From: an uncultured Collinsella sp.
GTDB taxonomy: Bacteria > Actinomycetota > Coriobacteriia > Coriobacteriales > Coriobacteriaceae
DNA length: 64,000 bases
Reading direction: 5' to 3'
Assembly: GCA_959023295.1 (NCBI GenBank)
Contig: CAUFBM010000013.1
Location: forward strand, 3,704 to 67,703
Below are positions 42,525 through 50,810 of this stretch, in pieces; the stretch's first letter is position 1, and each line of letters starts with the position of its first letter. The notes under the pieces were generated by a model, which was not told the DNA's origin, did not search any database, and saw nothing but the letters and a program-made list of their open reading frames with translations. A program made the position numbers and the translations under genes.

Positions 42525-44303
42525 ATGGACGCCATCGTAAAAATGCTCGAAAAGCATCAGCCGTTCTTTGAGAAGATCTCGAGGAACATATACCTCCAGG
42601 CCATCAAGGACGGATTCCTTGGGTGCATGCCCATTGTCCTCACCTCTTCGATCTTTCTGCTCATTGCCACCCTTCCCGGCGTAGTCGGCATCACGCTGCC
42701 CCAGCCGCTCATCGACTGGTGCAACAAGCTCTACAACTTCACCATGGGCGTCATGGGCATCATGGTTGCCGGCACCACTGCCAAGAACTTCACGGCATCC
42801 ATGAACCGTCGTATGCCCGCCGGCAAAGTGCTCAACGACGGTTCCACCATGGTGGCCGCCCAGTGCAGCATGCTGCTGCTCGCAGTCACGCAGTTCACCA
42901 CCAAGTTCAACGGCTCCGAACTTTCGGTCTTCGATTGCACCAGCATGGGCACGCGCGGCCTGTTCTCGGCCTATATCGCCGCGTTCATTACCGTGTGGGT
43001 CTACAAATTCTGCGTCTCGCGCGATCTGACCATTAAGCTGCCCAAGGAGGTCCCGGGCGCCATCGCTCAGAACTTCCGCGACATCATCCCCTTCGGCGGC
43101 GCCGTCATCATCTGCGGCATCATCGATGTCGTCGTGCGCAACCTCATGGGCGTTCCGTTCTCCGAGCTGCTTATCAAACTGCTCTCCCCGCTCTTCACCG
43201 CTGCAGAAACCTATCCTGGCCTTATCCTTATCCAGGCAGCCACCGCGTTCTTCTGGTTCATCGGCGTCCACGGCCCCTCGATCGTCCAGCCGGGCATCGA
43301 CCCCATCCGTCTTGCCAACCAGGCCGAGAACCTGCAGGTTCTGCTGGCAGGCGGCCACCCCGCCCATTCCCTCACCTTTAACATGTCGCTCGTGGGTGAG
43401 TTCGGCGGCACCGGCGCCACGTTCATCGTGCCGCTTCTGCTGATTCTCTTTATGAAGTCCAAGCAGCTCAAAGCCGTCGGCAAGGCCTCGATTGTTCCTG
43501 TGGCCTTCGCTGTCAACGAACCGCTGCTCTTTGGCGCGCCGATGATCCTTAACCCCTACATGCTCATACCCTTTGTTGCCGCCGGCTGCGTCAACGTAAG
43601 TGTTGCCAAGTTCTTTATCGATAACGTGGGCATGAACGGCTTCTCCTTCGTGGTGCCTTGGGCCACCCCCGCCCCCATCGGCATCTTCATCACCACGAAC
43701 TTCCAGCTTATCGCCCTGGTATTTGTCGCGATCATCATCTTGCTGGACGCCATCATCTACCTGCCGTTCTTGAAGGCATACGATAAGCTGCTCTGCGACC
43801 AGGAGGCCGAGCGCGCCGCCGAGCTGGGTCTCGAGTCCGATGGTGCCGCTTCCATCGCCGCCAGCAACCCTGCGCCTGTCATCGAGCAGACCGCCGCTGC
43901 CGTCGAGCCGACCGCCGCTGTCGCCGACAGCAAGCCTGTTGCCGACCAGCCCGAGCCCGCCGCCGACGCATCCGCTAAGAAGGATGTCGATGGCCTGAAG
44001 GTCCTCGTCCTGTGCGCCGGCGCCGGCACCTCTGCCATGCTTGCCAACGCCATCAAGGAAGGTGCTGCGCAGACCGGAGAGAACATCGCTTCCTCCGCAG
44101 GCGCCTATGGCCAGCACACTGCCATCATGGATCAGTACGACGTTATCGTGCTTGCCCCGCAGGTCCGTAGCTACTACAACGACATGAAGGCCGACACCGA
44201 TCGCCTGGGCATTAAGCTGCTCGCTCCGCGCGGCAAGGAATATATCGACCTCACCCGCGACCCCGCCGGCGCCATCAAGTGGCTCCGCGAGAACCTCGAC
44301 TAG
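42525..44303 (+). CDS. lacE: Lactose-type PTS enzyme IICB (second copy)
   Basis: 592 residues, clear paralog of the protein at 37.6 kb. IIC domain ~1-420 (IGVHGPSIVQPGID, VPVAFAVNEPLLFGAPMILNP), an Ala/Pro-rich linker, and IIB with VLVLCAGAGTSAMLANA. AAAGGAGC precedes the ATG. Repressor, operators, EIICB and lacG repeat the order of the first module, so this is a duplicated or acquired second module, perhaps with a different galactoside preference. Confidence 0.9.
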   Translation: MDAIVKMLEKHQPFFEKISRNIYLQAIKDGFLGCMPIVLTSSIFLLIATLPGVVGITLPQPLIDWCNKLYNFTMGVMGIMVAGTTAKNFTASMNRRMPAGKVLNDGSTMVAAQCSMLLLAVTQFTTKFNGSELSVFDCTSMGTRGLFSAYIAAFITVWVYKFCVSRDLTIKLPKEVPGAIAQNFRDIIPFGGAVIICGIIDVVVRNLMGVPFSELLIKLLSPLFTAAETYPGLILIQAATAFFWFIGVHGPSIVQPGIDPIRLANQAENLQVLLAGGHPAHSLTFNMSLVGEFGGTGATFIVPLLLILFMKSKQLKAVGKASIVPVAFAVNEPLLFGAPMILNPYMLIPFVAAGCVNVSVAKFFIDNVGMNGFSFVVPWATPAPIGIFITTNFQLIALVFVAIIILLDAIIYLPFLKAYDKLLCDQEAERAAELGLESDGAASIAASNPAPVIEQTAAAVEPTAAVADSKPVADQPEPAADASAKKDVDGLKVLVLCAGAGTSAMLANAIKEGAAQTGENIASSAGAYGQHTAIMDQYDVIVLAPQVRSYYNDMKADTDRLGIKLLAPRGKEYIDLTRDPAGAIKWLRENLD

Positions 44304-44378
44304 TTCCTCCCTCTGTTGGTGCTCGGATCCCCAGTTCGGGCACCTCTCCCTATTCGTATCCCACAGAAAGGATGACTC

Positions 44379-45800
44379 ATGACCAACCCCATGCAGTTCC
44401 CCGACGGTTTTGTGTTTGGCGGCGCCACCGCCGCTTACCAAGTTGAGGGCGAGACCCGCACGCACGGCAAGGGCAAAGTGCCCTGGGACGATTTCCTGGC
44501 AGCTCAGGGTCGCTTCTCCCCCGACCCCGCAAGCGATTTCTACAATAAGTATCCAGTCGATATCGACCTGTGCCAGCGCTTCGGCATTAACGGCATTCGT
44601 GTCTCCATCGCTTGGAGCCGTATCTTCCCCAACGGCACCGGCGAGATTAACCCCGAGGGCGTCGCTTTCTATCACGAGCTTTTCGCCACCTGCAACAATG
44701 CCGGCGTTATTCCCTATGTCACGCTCGATCACTTTGATACGCCCGAAGCCTTTTACCAGAACGGCGGCGAGGGCTTCTTGACGCGCACGACGATCGACGC
44801 CTTTGTCGAGTACGCCAAGTTCTGCTTTGCCGAGTTCACCGAGGTCAAGCACTGGTTTACCTTTAACGAGATCCCTGCAACTGCCGAGGGCAGCTTTATC
44901 GTTGGCAACTGGCCGCACGGCGAGAAGTATCGCCTGGACAAGGCCTTCCAGCTCATGCACAACATGATGGTGGCCCATGCCAAGGCTGTCGTCGCCTTCC
45001 ATGAGGGCGGCTTTGAGGGCGAGATCGGCATTGTCCAGAACCTGGAGCCCAAGTATCCCCTCGACCCCAACAGCGCCGCCGACTGCGAGGCAGCTCGCAT
45101 GGCCGACGTCATCAACAACCGCTGGGTGCTCGACGCCACCTTCCGCGGCCACTATGCAGCCGACACCATGGAGACTGCGACCAAGCTGGCCCATATCGCC
45201 GGCGGCGAGCTCGACGTCCGCGACGAGGACATCGCCGCGCTGACCGCCGCGCTCCCCTATAACGATTGCCTGGGCATCAACACCTACAAGTGCCAGTTCC
45301 TGCGTGCCGCCGAAGGCGAAAACGACATCAACCACAATGGCACCGGCGACAAGGGCTCCTCGCGCTGGTTCCTCAAGGGCGTTGGCGAGGCATGCGTGCG
45401 CGAAGGCGTACCCACCACCGATTGGGACTGGATCATCTATCCCGAGGGCCTGTACGACCTGCTGCTGCGTATTAAGAACGATTACCCCAACTACAAGAAG
45501 ATCTACATCACCGAGAACGGCATGGGCTATAAGGACGACTTCGAGGACGGCTTTATCGACGACGCCCCTCGCATCGACTACATGCGTCAGCATCTCGCAT
45601 GGGTCCTCAAGGCAATCGACGGCGGCGTAAACGTCGACGGTTACTTTGTGTGGTCGCTGCAGGACCAGTTCTCCTGGACCAACGGCTACAACAAGCGCTA
45701 CGGCCTGTTCTACATCGACTTTGAGACCCAGAAGCGCTATCCCAAGGCAAGCGCGTACTGGTACAAGAACGTCGCGGAGACCGGCCTGCTCATGGCCTAG
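44379..45800 (+). CDS. lacG: 6-phospho-beta-galactosidase, GH1 (second copy)
   Basis: 473 residues. Acid/base WFTFNEI, nucleophile IYITENGMG, phosphate site SWTNGYNKRYG; IYPEGLYDLLLRIKNDYPNY is very LacG-like. By eye this copy is closer to lactococcal LacG than the first. AGAAAGGATG precedes the ATG. Last gene of the second module. Confidence 0.9.
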   Translation: MTNPMQFPDGFVFGGATAAYQVEGETRTHGKGKVPWDDFLAAQGRFSPDPASDFYNKYPVDIDLCQRFGINGIRVSIAWSRIFPNGTGEINPEGVAFYHELFATCNNAGVIPYVTLDHFDTPEAFYQNGGEGFLTRTTIDAFVEYAKFCFAEFTEVKHWFTFNEIPATAEGSFIVGNWPHGEKYRLDKAFQLMHNMMVAHAKAVVAFHEGGFEGEIGIVQNLEPKYPLDPNSAADCEAARMADVINNRWVLDATFRGHYAADTMETATKLAHIAGGELDVRDEDIAALTAALPYNDCLGINTYKCQFLRAAEGENDINHNGTGDKGSSRWFLKGVGEACVREGVPTTDWDWIIYPEGLYDLLLRIKNDYPNYKKIYITENGMGYKDDFEDGFIDDAPRIDYMRQHLAWVLKAIDGGVNVDGYFVWSLQDQFSWTNGYNKRYGLFYIDFETQKRYPKASAYWYKNVAETGLLMA

Positions 45801-45822
45801 TTTCCGCCACATACCCCCTGTC

Positions 45823-45865
45823 GGCCGCATGAGAATCCCTCCACGGGTTCGCATGCGGCCTTTTT
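45823..45865 (+). terminator. Terminator after the second lacG
   Basis: GGCCGCATG / CATGCGGCC stem with inner pairing, followed by TTTTT. Confidence 0.9.
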
Positions 45866-45894
45866 GTTTTTGGTGGGCCCGAGCAGGCCGTTCG

Positions 45895-46191
45895 TCTCAA
45901 TCTGTAACATCTAGCAGGGATTTTCGGCCCCAATTGTTACAAATTGAGACGAACGGAGGCGCCCGGTTCGAAATATCTAGATCTGTAACATCTGACTCGC
46001 TTTTGGCCGTCTAACTGTTACAGATCGAGATAAAGACGATGGCTGGGTAGACAAAATCTCGATCTGTAACACCTGGTCAAGTTTTTGGGTCCTAGCTGTT
46101 ACAGATCGAGACAAACGGAATAGGCCGGGCCAAAAATCTCAATCTGTAACATCTGGTTGGCGATTTCACCCCTACCTGTTACAGGTTGAGA
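45895..46191. repeat. Phased palindrome array C (four units)
   Basis: Units at 45895-45949, 45976-46030, 46057-46111 and 46137-46191, each 55 nt, spacers 26, 26 and 25 nt. It lies between convergent lacG and DeoR-family genes. About 120 further bases before the DeoR stop hold no gene. Confidence 0.92.
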
Positions 46192-46312
46192 CAATTTGAT
46201 AGTGGAGTCCTCATTTGCGCGTCATATCGCGTAGCGCTGACGCGCTGATTCCCCACAATGACAGGAGACAAAAGTCCTCCCACAGCGTTTGCTGGCAATC
46301 CTGCAGCGTTAG

Positions 46313-47077
46313 CTAGCAAATGACCTGCGTGTGCTCCTCGATGGCGGCGCGATTCTCGGCAGCGATACCCGGCTCGCACACCACGGCGTCCAGGCTGTCC
46401 AGGCGGCAGAAGGTGTAGAAGTCGCGCTTGCCGATTTTGCTGGAATCGGCGATCAGGTAGCGCGAGTCTGCCTTGCTAAAGGCGAGCTGCTGGATACGGC
46501 CCTCGTCCATGTTGGACGTGGACACGTCACCGTCCAAGATGCCGTTGGCACCGATAAACGCCGCGTCGATGCCCAGCGCACGCAGGGTATCCTCGGCCGT
46601 TGGTCCCACAAAAGCGGCGGTGCGGCGACGGTACATACCACCCACGAGGCACAGGTCACAGTCCTCGCGCGCCTCGAGCAGGTTAAACACCGAGAGCGAA
46701 TTGGTCACAATGCGCAGGCGAAACGCCGGCAGCATCGAGACCATCTGCTCAACCGTGGTGCCCGTACCCAAAAAGATGGTCGAGCCTTCCTCGATAAGCT
46801 CCACAGCGCGGCGCGCGATCTGCAGCTTTTCCTCGGCATGCTTAGTGCGCTTTTCGCTGTGAGAATACTCATGGCGCAACATAGCGTGTGGACGGCCCTG
46901 CGCACTACGGGCGCCGCCGTGCACGCGTTCGATCTCGCCCAGGCTCGCAAGTTCCTCAAGGTCGCGACGGATCGTCATGTCCGAGACGCCCAGCGCATCC
47001 GAAATCTCCTTGACCGAGACCGTGCCCTGCTCTTCGAGCAGCTGACGAACCTTATCCTGTCGCTCCGCTTTAATCAC
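46313..47077 (-). CDS. lacR: DeoR-family repressor, LacR-like
   Basis: 254 residues from a GTG with GAGGA six bases upstream. Winged HTH (VRQLLEEQGTVSVKEISDAL, VSDMTIRRDLEELASLG, RVHGGARS) and sugar-phosphate sensor (IFLGTGTTVEQMV, LCLVGGMYRRRTAAFVG, YLIADSSKIGKRDFYTF). DeoR-type LacR proteins respond to tagatose 6-phosphate in lactic acid bacteria. The shared TTCAAAYANNNNNGAACA sites before this gene, lacA and the IIA gene support LacR, as an inference. Confidence 0.85.
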   Translation of the reverse strand: MIKAERQDKVRQLLEEQGTVSVKEISDALGVSDMTIRRDLEELASLGEIERVHGGARSAQGRPHAMLRHEYSHSEKRTKHAEEKLQIARRAVELIEEGSTIFLGTGTTVEQMVSMLPAFRLRIVTNSLSVFNLLEAREDCDLCLVGGMYRRRTAAFVGPTAEDTLRALGIDAAFIGANGILDGDVSTSNMDEGRIQQLAFSKADSRYLIADSSKIGKRDFYTFCRLDSLDAVVCEPGIAAENRAAIEEHTQVIC

Positions 47078-47109
47078 GATGAATCCTCGCCGTTCCACGC
47101 TCGCGTCAA

Positions 47110-47128
47110 TTCAAACAGTAACGAACAA
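47110..47128. promoter_or_regulatory. LacR-type operator upstream of the DeoR gene
   Basis: TTCAAACAGTAACGAACAA, 32 bases before the start, suggesting autoregulation. Confidence 0.6.
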
Positions 47129-47282
47129 ATTGTATCAGACCCGTGCGCGTCAAAAATGAACGCCCGCACAGCTCCATTCATCACTTTTTTGAGAAAAATA
47201 CCCCCTGCTTTAGTGGGGTGTAGTGATAATCTCGCCTGTTCGCGCTACAGTTTGTCCGAAATATCTCGATGTTAGGAACCAA

Positions 47283-48335
47283 ATGATCACTTCCGAGCTT
47301 TTCGGCACCGCGCCGTGCGGTACCCCCGTTCATCGTTACACCCTCAACGGGCCCGAGATCTGCGTTCGCATTATGGACTATGGCGCCACCGTGTTGGGCA
47401 TCGACGTGCCCGACATTCCCGGCAACGTGCGCGATGTGGTGCTGGGCTTCGATAAGCTCGAGGATTACTTTGACAACCCCGCCTGCTTTGGCGCGACCAT
47501 CGGCCCCGTGGCAAACCGCACCGCGGGCGCCACGATCACCATCGACGGCACGGACTGGCATATGCCCGCCAACGAGGGCGCCAACAACCTGCACAGCGAT
47601 CTTGAGCACGGTCTACACAAGCGCGTATGGGATGTTGAGCTCGACGAGGTGCACAATGCCGTGCGCATGACCACCTCGCTTGAGGATGGCGAGCTGGGCC
47701 TGCCCGGTAACCGCATCTTTACGGCCGTGTTTACCGTTACGCGCACCGGCGTCTTTCGCATCGAGTATGGCTGCGAGAGCGACCGCGCCACCTACGTGTC
47801 CATGACCAACCACACGTACTTTAACCTTGCCGGCCATAACGCCGGTATGGACTGTGAGCACTTCTTTGTCGCCAACGCCGCCCACTACCTTCCCATTAAC
47901 GAACAGAACATTCCCACCGGCGAGATTGCTCCGGTCGAGGGAACACCGTTTGACTTTCGCGAGCTGCGCCCCGTCGCTCCCGGCATGGAGGCCGACGACC
48001 CGCAGATTAAGCAGGCCCGTGGCTACGATCACTGTCTGTGCATCGATGGCTATCAGTACGGCCGTAATCTGCGCCGCGCGATGCACGTCGAGGAGATGTG
48101 GACCGGTCGTGAGCTGGACTACTACACCACCGCCCCGGGCGTGCAGCTCTACACCGGCAACTGGCTGGGCGACGAGCACGCCAAGGACGATGCCAACTAT
48201 GGCTGGGGCGCCGGCTTTGCCCTCGAGGCAGAGATGTACCTCGACACGCCGCACCAGCCGCTGTTCCCGCAGGGCATTGTGGGCCCGGGTCACCCCTACA
48301 GCAATGTGATCGAATACCACTTTATGAGACACTAA
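47283..48335 (+). CDS. galM: Aldose 1-epimerase (second galM type)
   Basis: 350 residues, paralog of the 26.5-kb gene. VCIRI-like start (ICVRIMDYGATVLGIDVPD), GPVANRTAGATI, catalytic His regions NLHSDLEHGLHK and MTNHTYFNLAGHN, and C-terminal FALEAEMYLD. The start is ATG 47283 after TTAGGAA. Divergent from the LacR-like gene, so it probably belongs to the lactose regulon and acts on galactose or glucose released inside the cell. Confidence 0.9.
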   Translation: MITSELFGTAPCGTPVHRYTLNGPEICVRIMDYGATVLGIDVPDIPGNVRDVVLGFDKLEDYFDNPACFGATIGPVANRTAGATITIDGTDWHMPANEGANNLHSDLEHGLHKRVWDVELDEVHNAVRMTTSLEDGELGLPGNRIFTAVFTVTRTGVFRIEYGCESDRATYVSMTNHTYFNLAGHNAGMDCEHFFVANAAHYLPINEQNIPTGEIAPVEGTPFDFRELRPVAPGMEADDPQIKQARGYDHCLCIDGYQYGRNLRRAMHVEEMWTGRELDYYTTAPGVQLYTGNWLGDEHAKDDANYGWGAGFALEAEMYLDTPHQPLFPQGIVGPGHPYSNVIEYHFMRH

Positions 48336-48363
48336 GCCCATAACGCGACATATCACACAGCAG

Positions 48364-48397
48364 CGCCCGCCGGCACCACCGCCGACGGGCGTTTTTC
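48364..48397 (+). terminator. Terminator after the second galM
   Basis: CGCCCGCCGGC / GCCGACGGGCG stem followed by TTTTT. Confidence 0.9.
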
Positions 48398-48440
48398 CAT
48401 CTTTTGGGCTCATTTTCACTGCGACTGTATGAGTGACATA

Positions 48441-48597
48441 TCAAAACTATGCCCATTTACTACGTTTAGCCCGGGATGCTCGACCATGCACCGGTTTTTG
48501 TTACATTCGCGAGCCGTCTACCTGCGGTTTTGTTTTTCTCAAATTCGACATGCTCGGCGACAGCCGATCAAACGTAGTAAATGGGCATAGTTTTTGA
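48441..48597. repeat. MITE-like element, copy 2
   Basis: A 157-bp element with ~26-bp terminal inverted repeats (TCAAAACTATGCCCATTTAC... and complement, one extra T on the right). The interior has no ORF and contains CTACCTGCGGTTTTG. See copy 1 at 35329-35482. Confidence 0.75.
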
Positions 48598-48633
48598 CAG
48601 GCGGCATCGCGCGCGTCCCTCGCAAGGGCAAAA

Positions 48634-48664
48634 TAATCCGTTTTCCTCCGTCCCCAAGGGATCA
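48634..48664 (-). repeat. Dispersed hairpin repeat family 6, copy 3
   Basis: On the minus strand TGATCCCTTGGGGACGGAGG followed by AAAACGGATTA. Its first three bases are the stop codon of the PTS IIB gene. Confidence 0.6.
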
Positions 48665-49144
48665 GTTGAACAGATTGCCGATGGGGTCGGGGGCGAAACT
48701 GGGAAGATAGCGAATTTCTAGCTCTATGCCGAGCTTTTGCAACTCTTTGAAGGCGGAGATGTCCGTATCGTCTACGGCAACAGCAGGCGTTGCAGAGCGC
48801 TTGCCCTCCCCCGCTTGCATATGGCCGATGCTGATCTTGGTTATTGGCACACCACCCTTAACCAGCGCGAGTGCATCGGCGGGTGAGGCCACCATGACCA
48901 GAATCCATTGACGCGGCGTTGCGGTATGAATGATGTCGATAGTCCTTTGCACCGAGAAAAACCGTGTCCAAACGCCTTCTGGCGCCGCCACCCTCATGGG
49001 TGCCCATTGGCGCGAATCCGCCGCGATCTCATCGTTGACGATTAGGACAAGGTTAGAACCCACGGCTTCGTTCCATAGCTCAACGTCTTGCCCGTAAATG
49101 AAACGGTCATCGATACGTGTGAGAAGGATCTTGGGTTGCGCCAT
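48662..49144 (-). CDS. PTS enzyme IIB of the mannose/sorbose family, active-site His replaced by Tyr
   Basis: 160 residues from ATG 49144 (MAQPKILLT; an in-frame ATG at 49171 lacks a ribosome site). The fold signature is clear (ILLTRIDDRFIYGQDVELW, VLIVNDEIAADSRQWAPMRV, ITKISIGHMQ). The family motif is RxDxRLIHGQ, whose His accepts phosphate; here it reads RFIYGQ. A single C-to-T change (CAC to TAC) would explain it. No IIA, IIC or IID partner is adjacent. It may be a non-phosphorylatable regulatory relic or a dying gene, although the frame is intact. Confidence 0.8.
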   Translation of the reverse strand: MAQPKILLTRIDDRFIYGQDVELWNEAVGSNLVLIVNDEIAADSRQWAPMRVAAPEGVWTRFFSVQRTIDIIHTATPRQWILVMVASPADALALVKGGVPITKISIGHMQAGEGKRSATPAVAVDDTDISAFKELQKLGIELEIRYLPSFAPDPIGNLFN

Positions 49145-49283
49145 GGCTGCCCCATTCTGTTTGAGACCCATACGAGCGGGACGCCGACCACCAACTCAAC
49201 AGCAGGTCAAGCGCCAGATGGACGCCGCAGACATCACGCCTCTAATATTAGTGCATTTAAAGTGAGAAAAGCCGTCAGAACAC

Positions 49284-49312
49284 TTGCGCGGATTTGAGAT
49301 GTCCCGTATCAT
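49284..49312 (+). promoter_or_regulatory. Promoter of tRNA-Thr
   Basis: TTGCGC and TATCAT separated by 17 bases, 39 bases upstream of the tRNA. Confidence 0.6.
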
Positions 49313-49351
49313 AGACAGCCGTTGACGCCTCAGTTGCGTCACCACATGGCC

Positions 49352-49427
49352 GCCAGCGTAGCTCAGTTGGTAGAGCACCGCTCTCGTAAAGCGGGGGTCA
49401 CCGGTTCGAGCCCGGTCGCTGGCTCCA
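49352..49427 (+). tRNA. tRNA-Thr (anticodon CGT)
   Basis: Full cloverleaf: acceptor GCCAGCG / CGCTGGC, D-arm GCTC...GAGC, anticodon stem CCGCT / AGCGG with loop CTCGTAA (anticodon CGT, reading ACG), T-arm ACCGG-TTCGAGC-CCGGT, discriminator T and encoded CCA. A mobilizable-type gene block starts beyond its 3' end, as often seen for elements that integrate into tRNA genes. Confidence 0.95.
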
Positions 49428-49439
49428 TTGCATTAGTGC

Positions 49440-49473
49440 AGCTCAGAAGCATAATTGCTTCTGAGCTTTTTCT
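49440..49473 (+). terminator. Terminator after tRNA-Thr
   Basis: Perfect 12-bp stem AGCTCAGAAGCA / TGCTTCTGAGCT, loop TAAT-like, followed by TTTTTC. Confidence 0.92.
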
Positions 49474-49803
49474 TTGACTCGTCCTTTTTCTCATTCCCTG
49501 AGGAGTGAAAAAGAGGTGAAATCTTTTTTTAATCAATTTCACGCTTAATTCCGGTTACACAGCGCCTACATAACTCATGGCATAGCATCCAGGCACCAGA
49601 CACCACGCAACGCGCTCCAGCCCACTTTCTGCCGAGGATACGCGGATGGGACCGCATCGATGAATGAAGTTGACCCCGGCATCATTCGAACCGAGTCAGA
49701 CGGCATTGCTTCTATTGGCCGCAAACAGCAATTAGGACCACGTACCATGGATTATTACCATCAACGGTGCATGGCCCTCGTATATAGATAACCGTACTTT
49801 TTT
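49474..49803. other. Intergenic stretch without a convincing gene
   Basis: About 330 bases of lower-GC sequence between the tRNA terminator and the first decayed gene. A 43-codon frame at 49660-49791 (+) has no ribosome site and no recognisable product. No tRNA-fragment repeat or attachment core was seen. Confidence 0.5.
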
Positions 49804-50587
49804 TCAGTGCTTAAAGAGCGAAGCCATCAGGTCGGCGTTGGCCTTCAGGCGCGCGGCCTTCGCGGCGCCGTCCTTAATTGGCTGGCAATCTAGATGTTAT
49901 GGGAACAATATCGTGAGGATTTGGTCTTTGGAATACTTTGCGGTGTCTATTTCGCCCTCGTAGGAGGCCATGAAGCCCCATCGCCAGACAACCAATTCCC
50001 GATCTTCCGTCTCGCTCTCTCCAAGCTCTATGAGTTCCGCGACGGACATATCGCCGCGGTCGCGCGTGGTGTTCCCGCCCGCCAGTTCCCAGCCGAGCTG
50101 GAGGGCGCACGCCTCATGCGGGGTCAGGCCGTCAATGCCGATCTCGTTGAAGTCGAGCGGGGACGACCACTTGCGATACGGTAGGTCATCGTACTGGAGA
50201 GCGACGTTGAGGTATTCGAGCGGACCGTAGATCTCGCGGAGGTCGCAGTACTGGAAGAGGACGCCGCAGTCGATTTCGGGGTCGCGCTTGACCGCAGCTG
50301 CGAGCAGGTTCGCGTCCCCCAGCGGTGCCGAACTCATCGAGGGGGAGCCACTCGAGGGGCGCGAAGCGGCCGAGGTATTTCCATGCACAGAGGCGCAGGG
50401 ACTTCGGTTTAACCCCTTCGCGGGCGGCTTCGCGTGCGAGCTTGTCTTCGAGTTCGGCGGGTGTCAGCGGCAGGGGGATTTCGGCACCCGCGTCCGGGTC
50501 GGCGCGGTAGGTCTCGAAGGACGCGCCCTGGCAGGCGGTAACTCAGATAACAATTGCGGACTGGTCGGTCTTCTCGTTCGGGTCCAT
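49804..50587 (-). pseudogene. Decayed gene of unknown function, likely mobile-element cargo
   Basis: Starts ATG with GAGG upstream (MDPNEKTDQSAIVI), then an in-frame TGA, continued coding (AELEDKLAREAAREGVKPKS, WKYLGRFAPLEWLPLDEFGT), a frameshift at a GGGGG run near 50320, a long clean stretch (GVLFQYCDLREIYGPLEYLN, GIDGLTPHEACALQLGWELA, DRELVVWRWGFMASYEGEID), an in-frame TAA at 49897-49899 and a coding-like tail (AAKAARLKANADLMASLFKH). Three lesions make it a pseudogene. The family is not recognised. Confidence 0.65.
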
Positions 50588-50649
50588 TTGGCTTAACCTC
50601 TTCCTCGGAAGTGTCTCCCTGGGATCAAGGATAGTTATCCTGTCGGTCT

Positions 50650-50754
50650 ATGGAAGGAATCGCGGGATACGATTCGGCCGATGACGTGAGAGAAGTCGCC
50701 GCGATGAGATGGTTGAAGCTATTTCGGCGCCGCCGCAAAGGCAATCTTGAATAA
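50650..50754 (+). CDS. Possible micro-protein (34 residues)
   Basis: MEGIAGYDSADDVREVAAMR... ending in a basic tail LFRRRRKGNLE, followed by a good terminator (50774-50805). AGGATAGTTATCCT just upstream is a palindrome. There is no ideal ribosome site, so coding is uncertain. Confidence 0.25.
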   Translation: MEGIAGYDSADDVREVAAMRWLKLFRRRRKGNLE

Positions 50755-50773
50755 TAACAAGACGTTTGGCTCG

Positions 50774-50805
50774 GCAGGGAGCCTTTCATGGGCTCCCTGC
50801 TGGTT
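50774..50805 (+). terminator. Terminator-like hairpin
   Basis: GCAGGGAGCC / GGCTCCCTGC perfect stem with a 7-nt loop, followed by TGGTTT. A second one, GGGGTGC / GCACCCC followed by TTTT, is at 50909-50934. Confidence 0.7.
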
Positions 50806-50810
50806 TACTG

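Noticed and set aside
40982..46191. CRISPR arrays from the regular repeat/spacer layout
   Set aside because: Repeat arms alternate in orientation, the intervals are partly conserved between units, the arm is only 15 nt, and no cas genes are present.
49352..49427. Attachment-site duplicate of the tRNA 3' end
   Set aside because: No second copy of the T-arm/acceptor sequence was seen before the window end, so att boundaries cannot be given.
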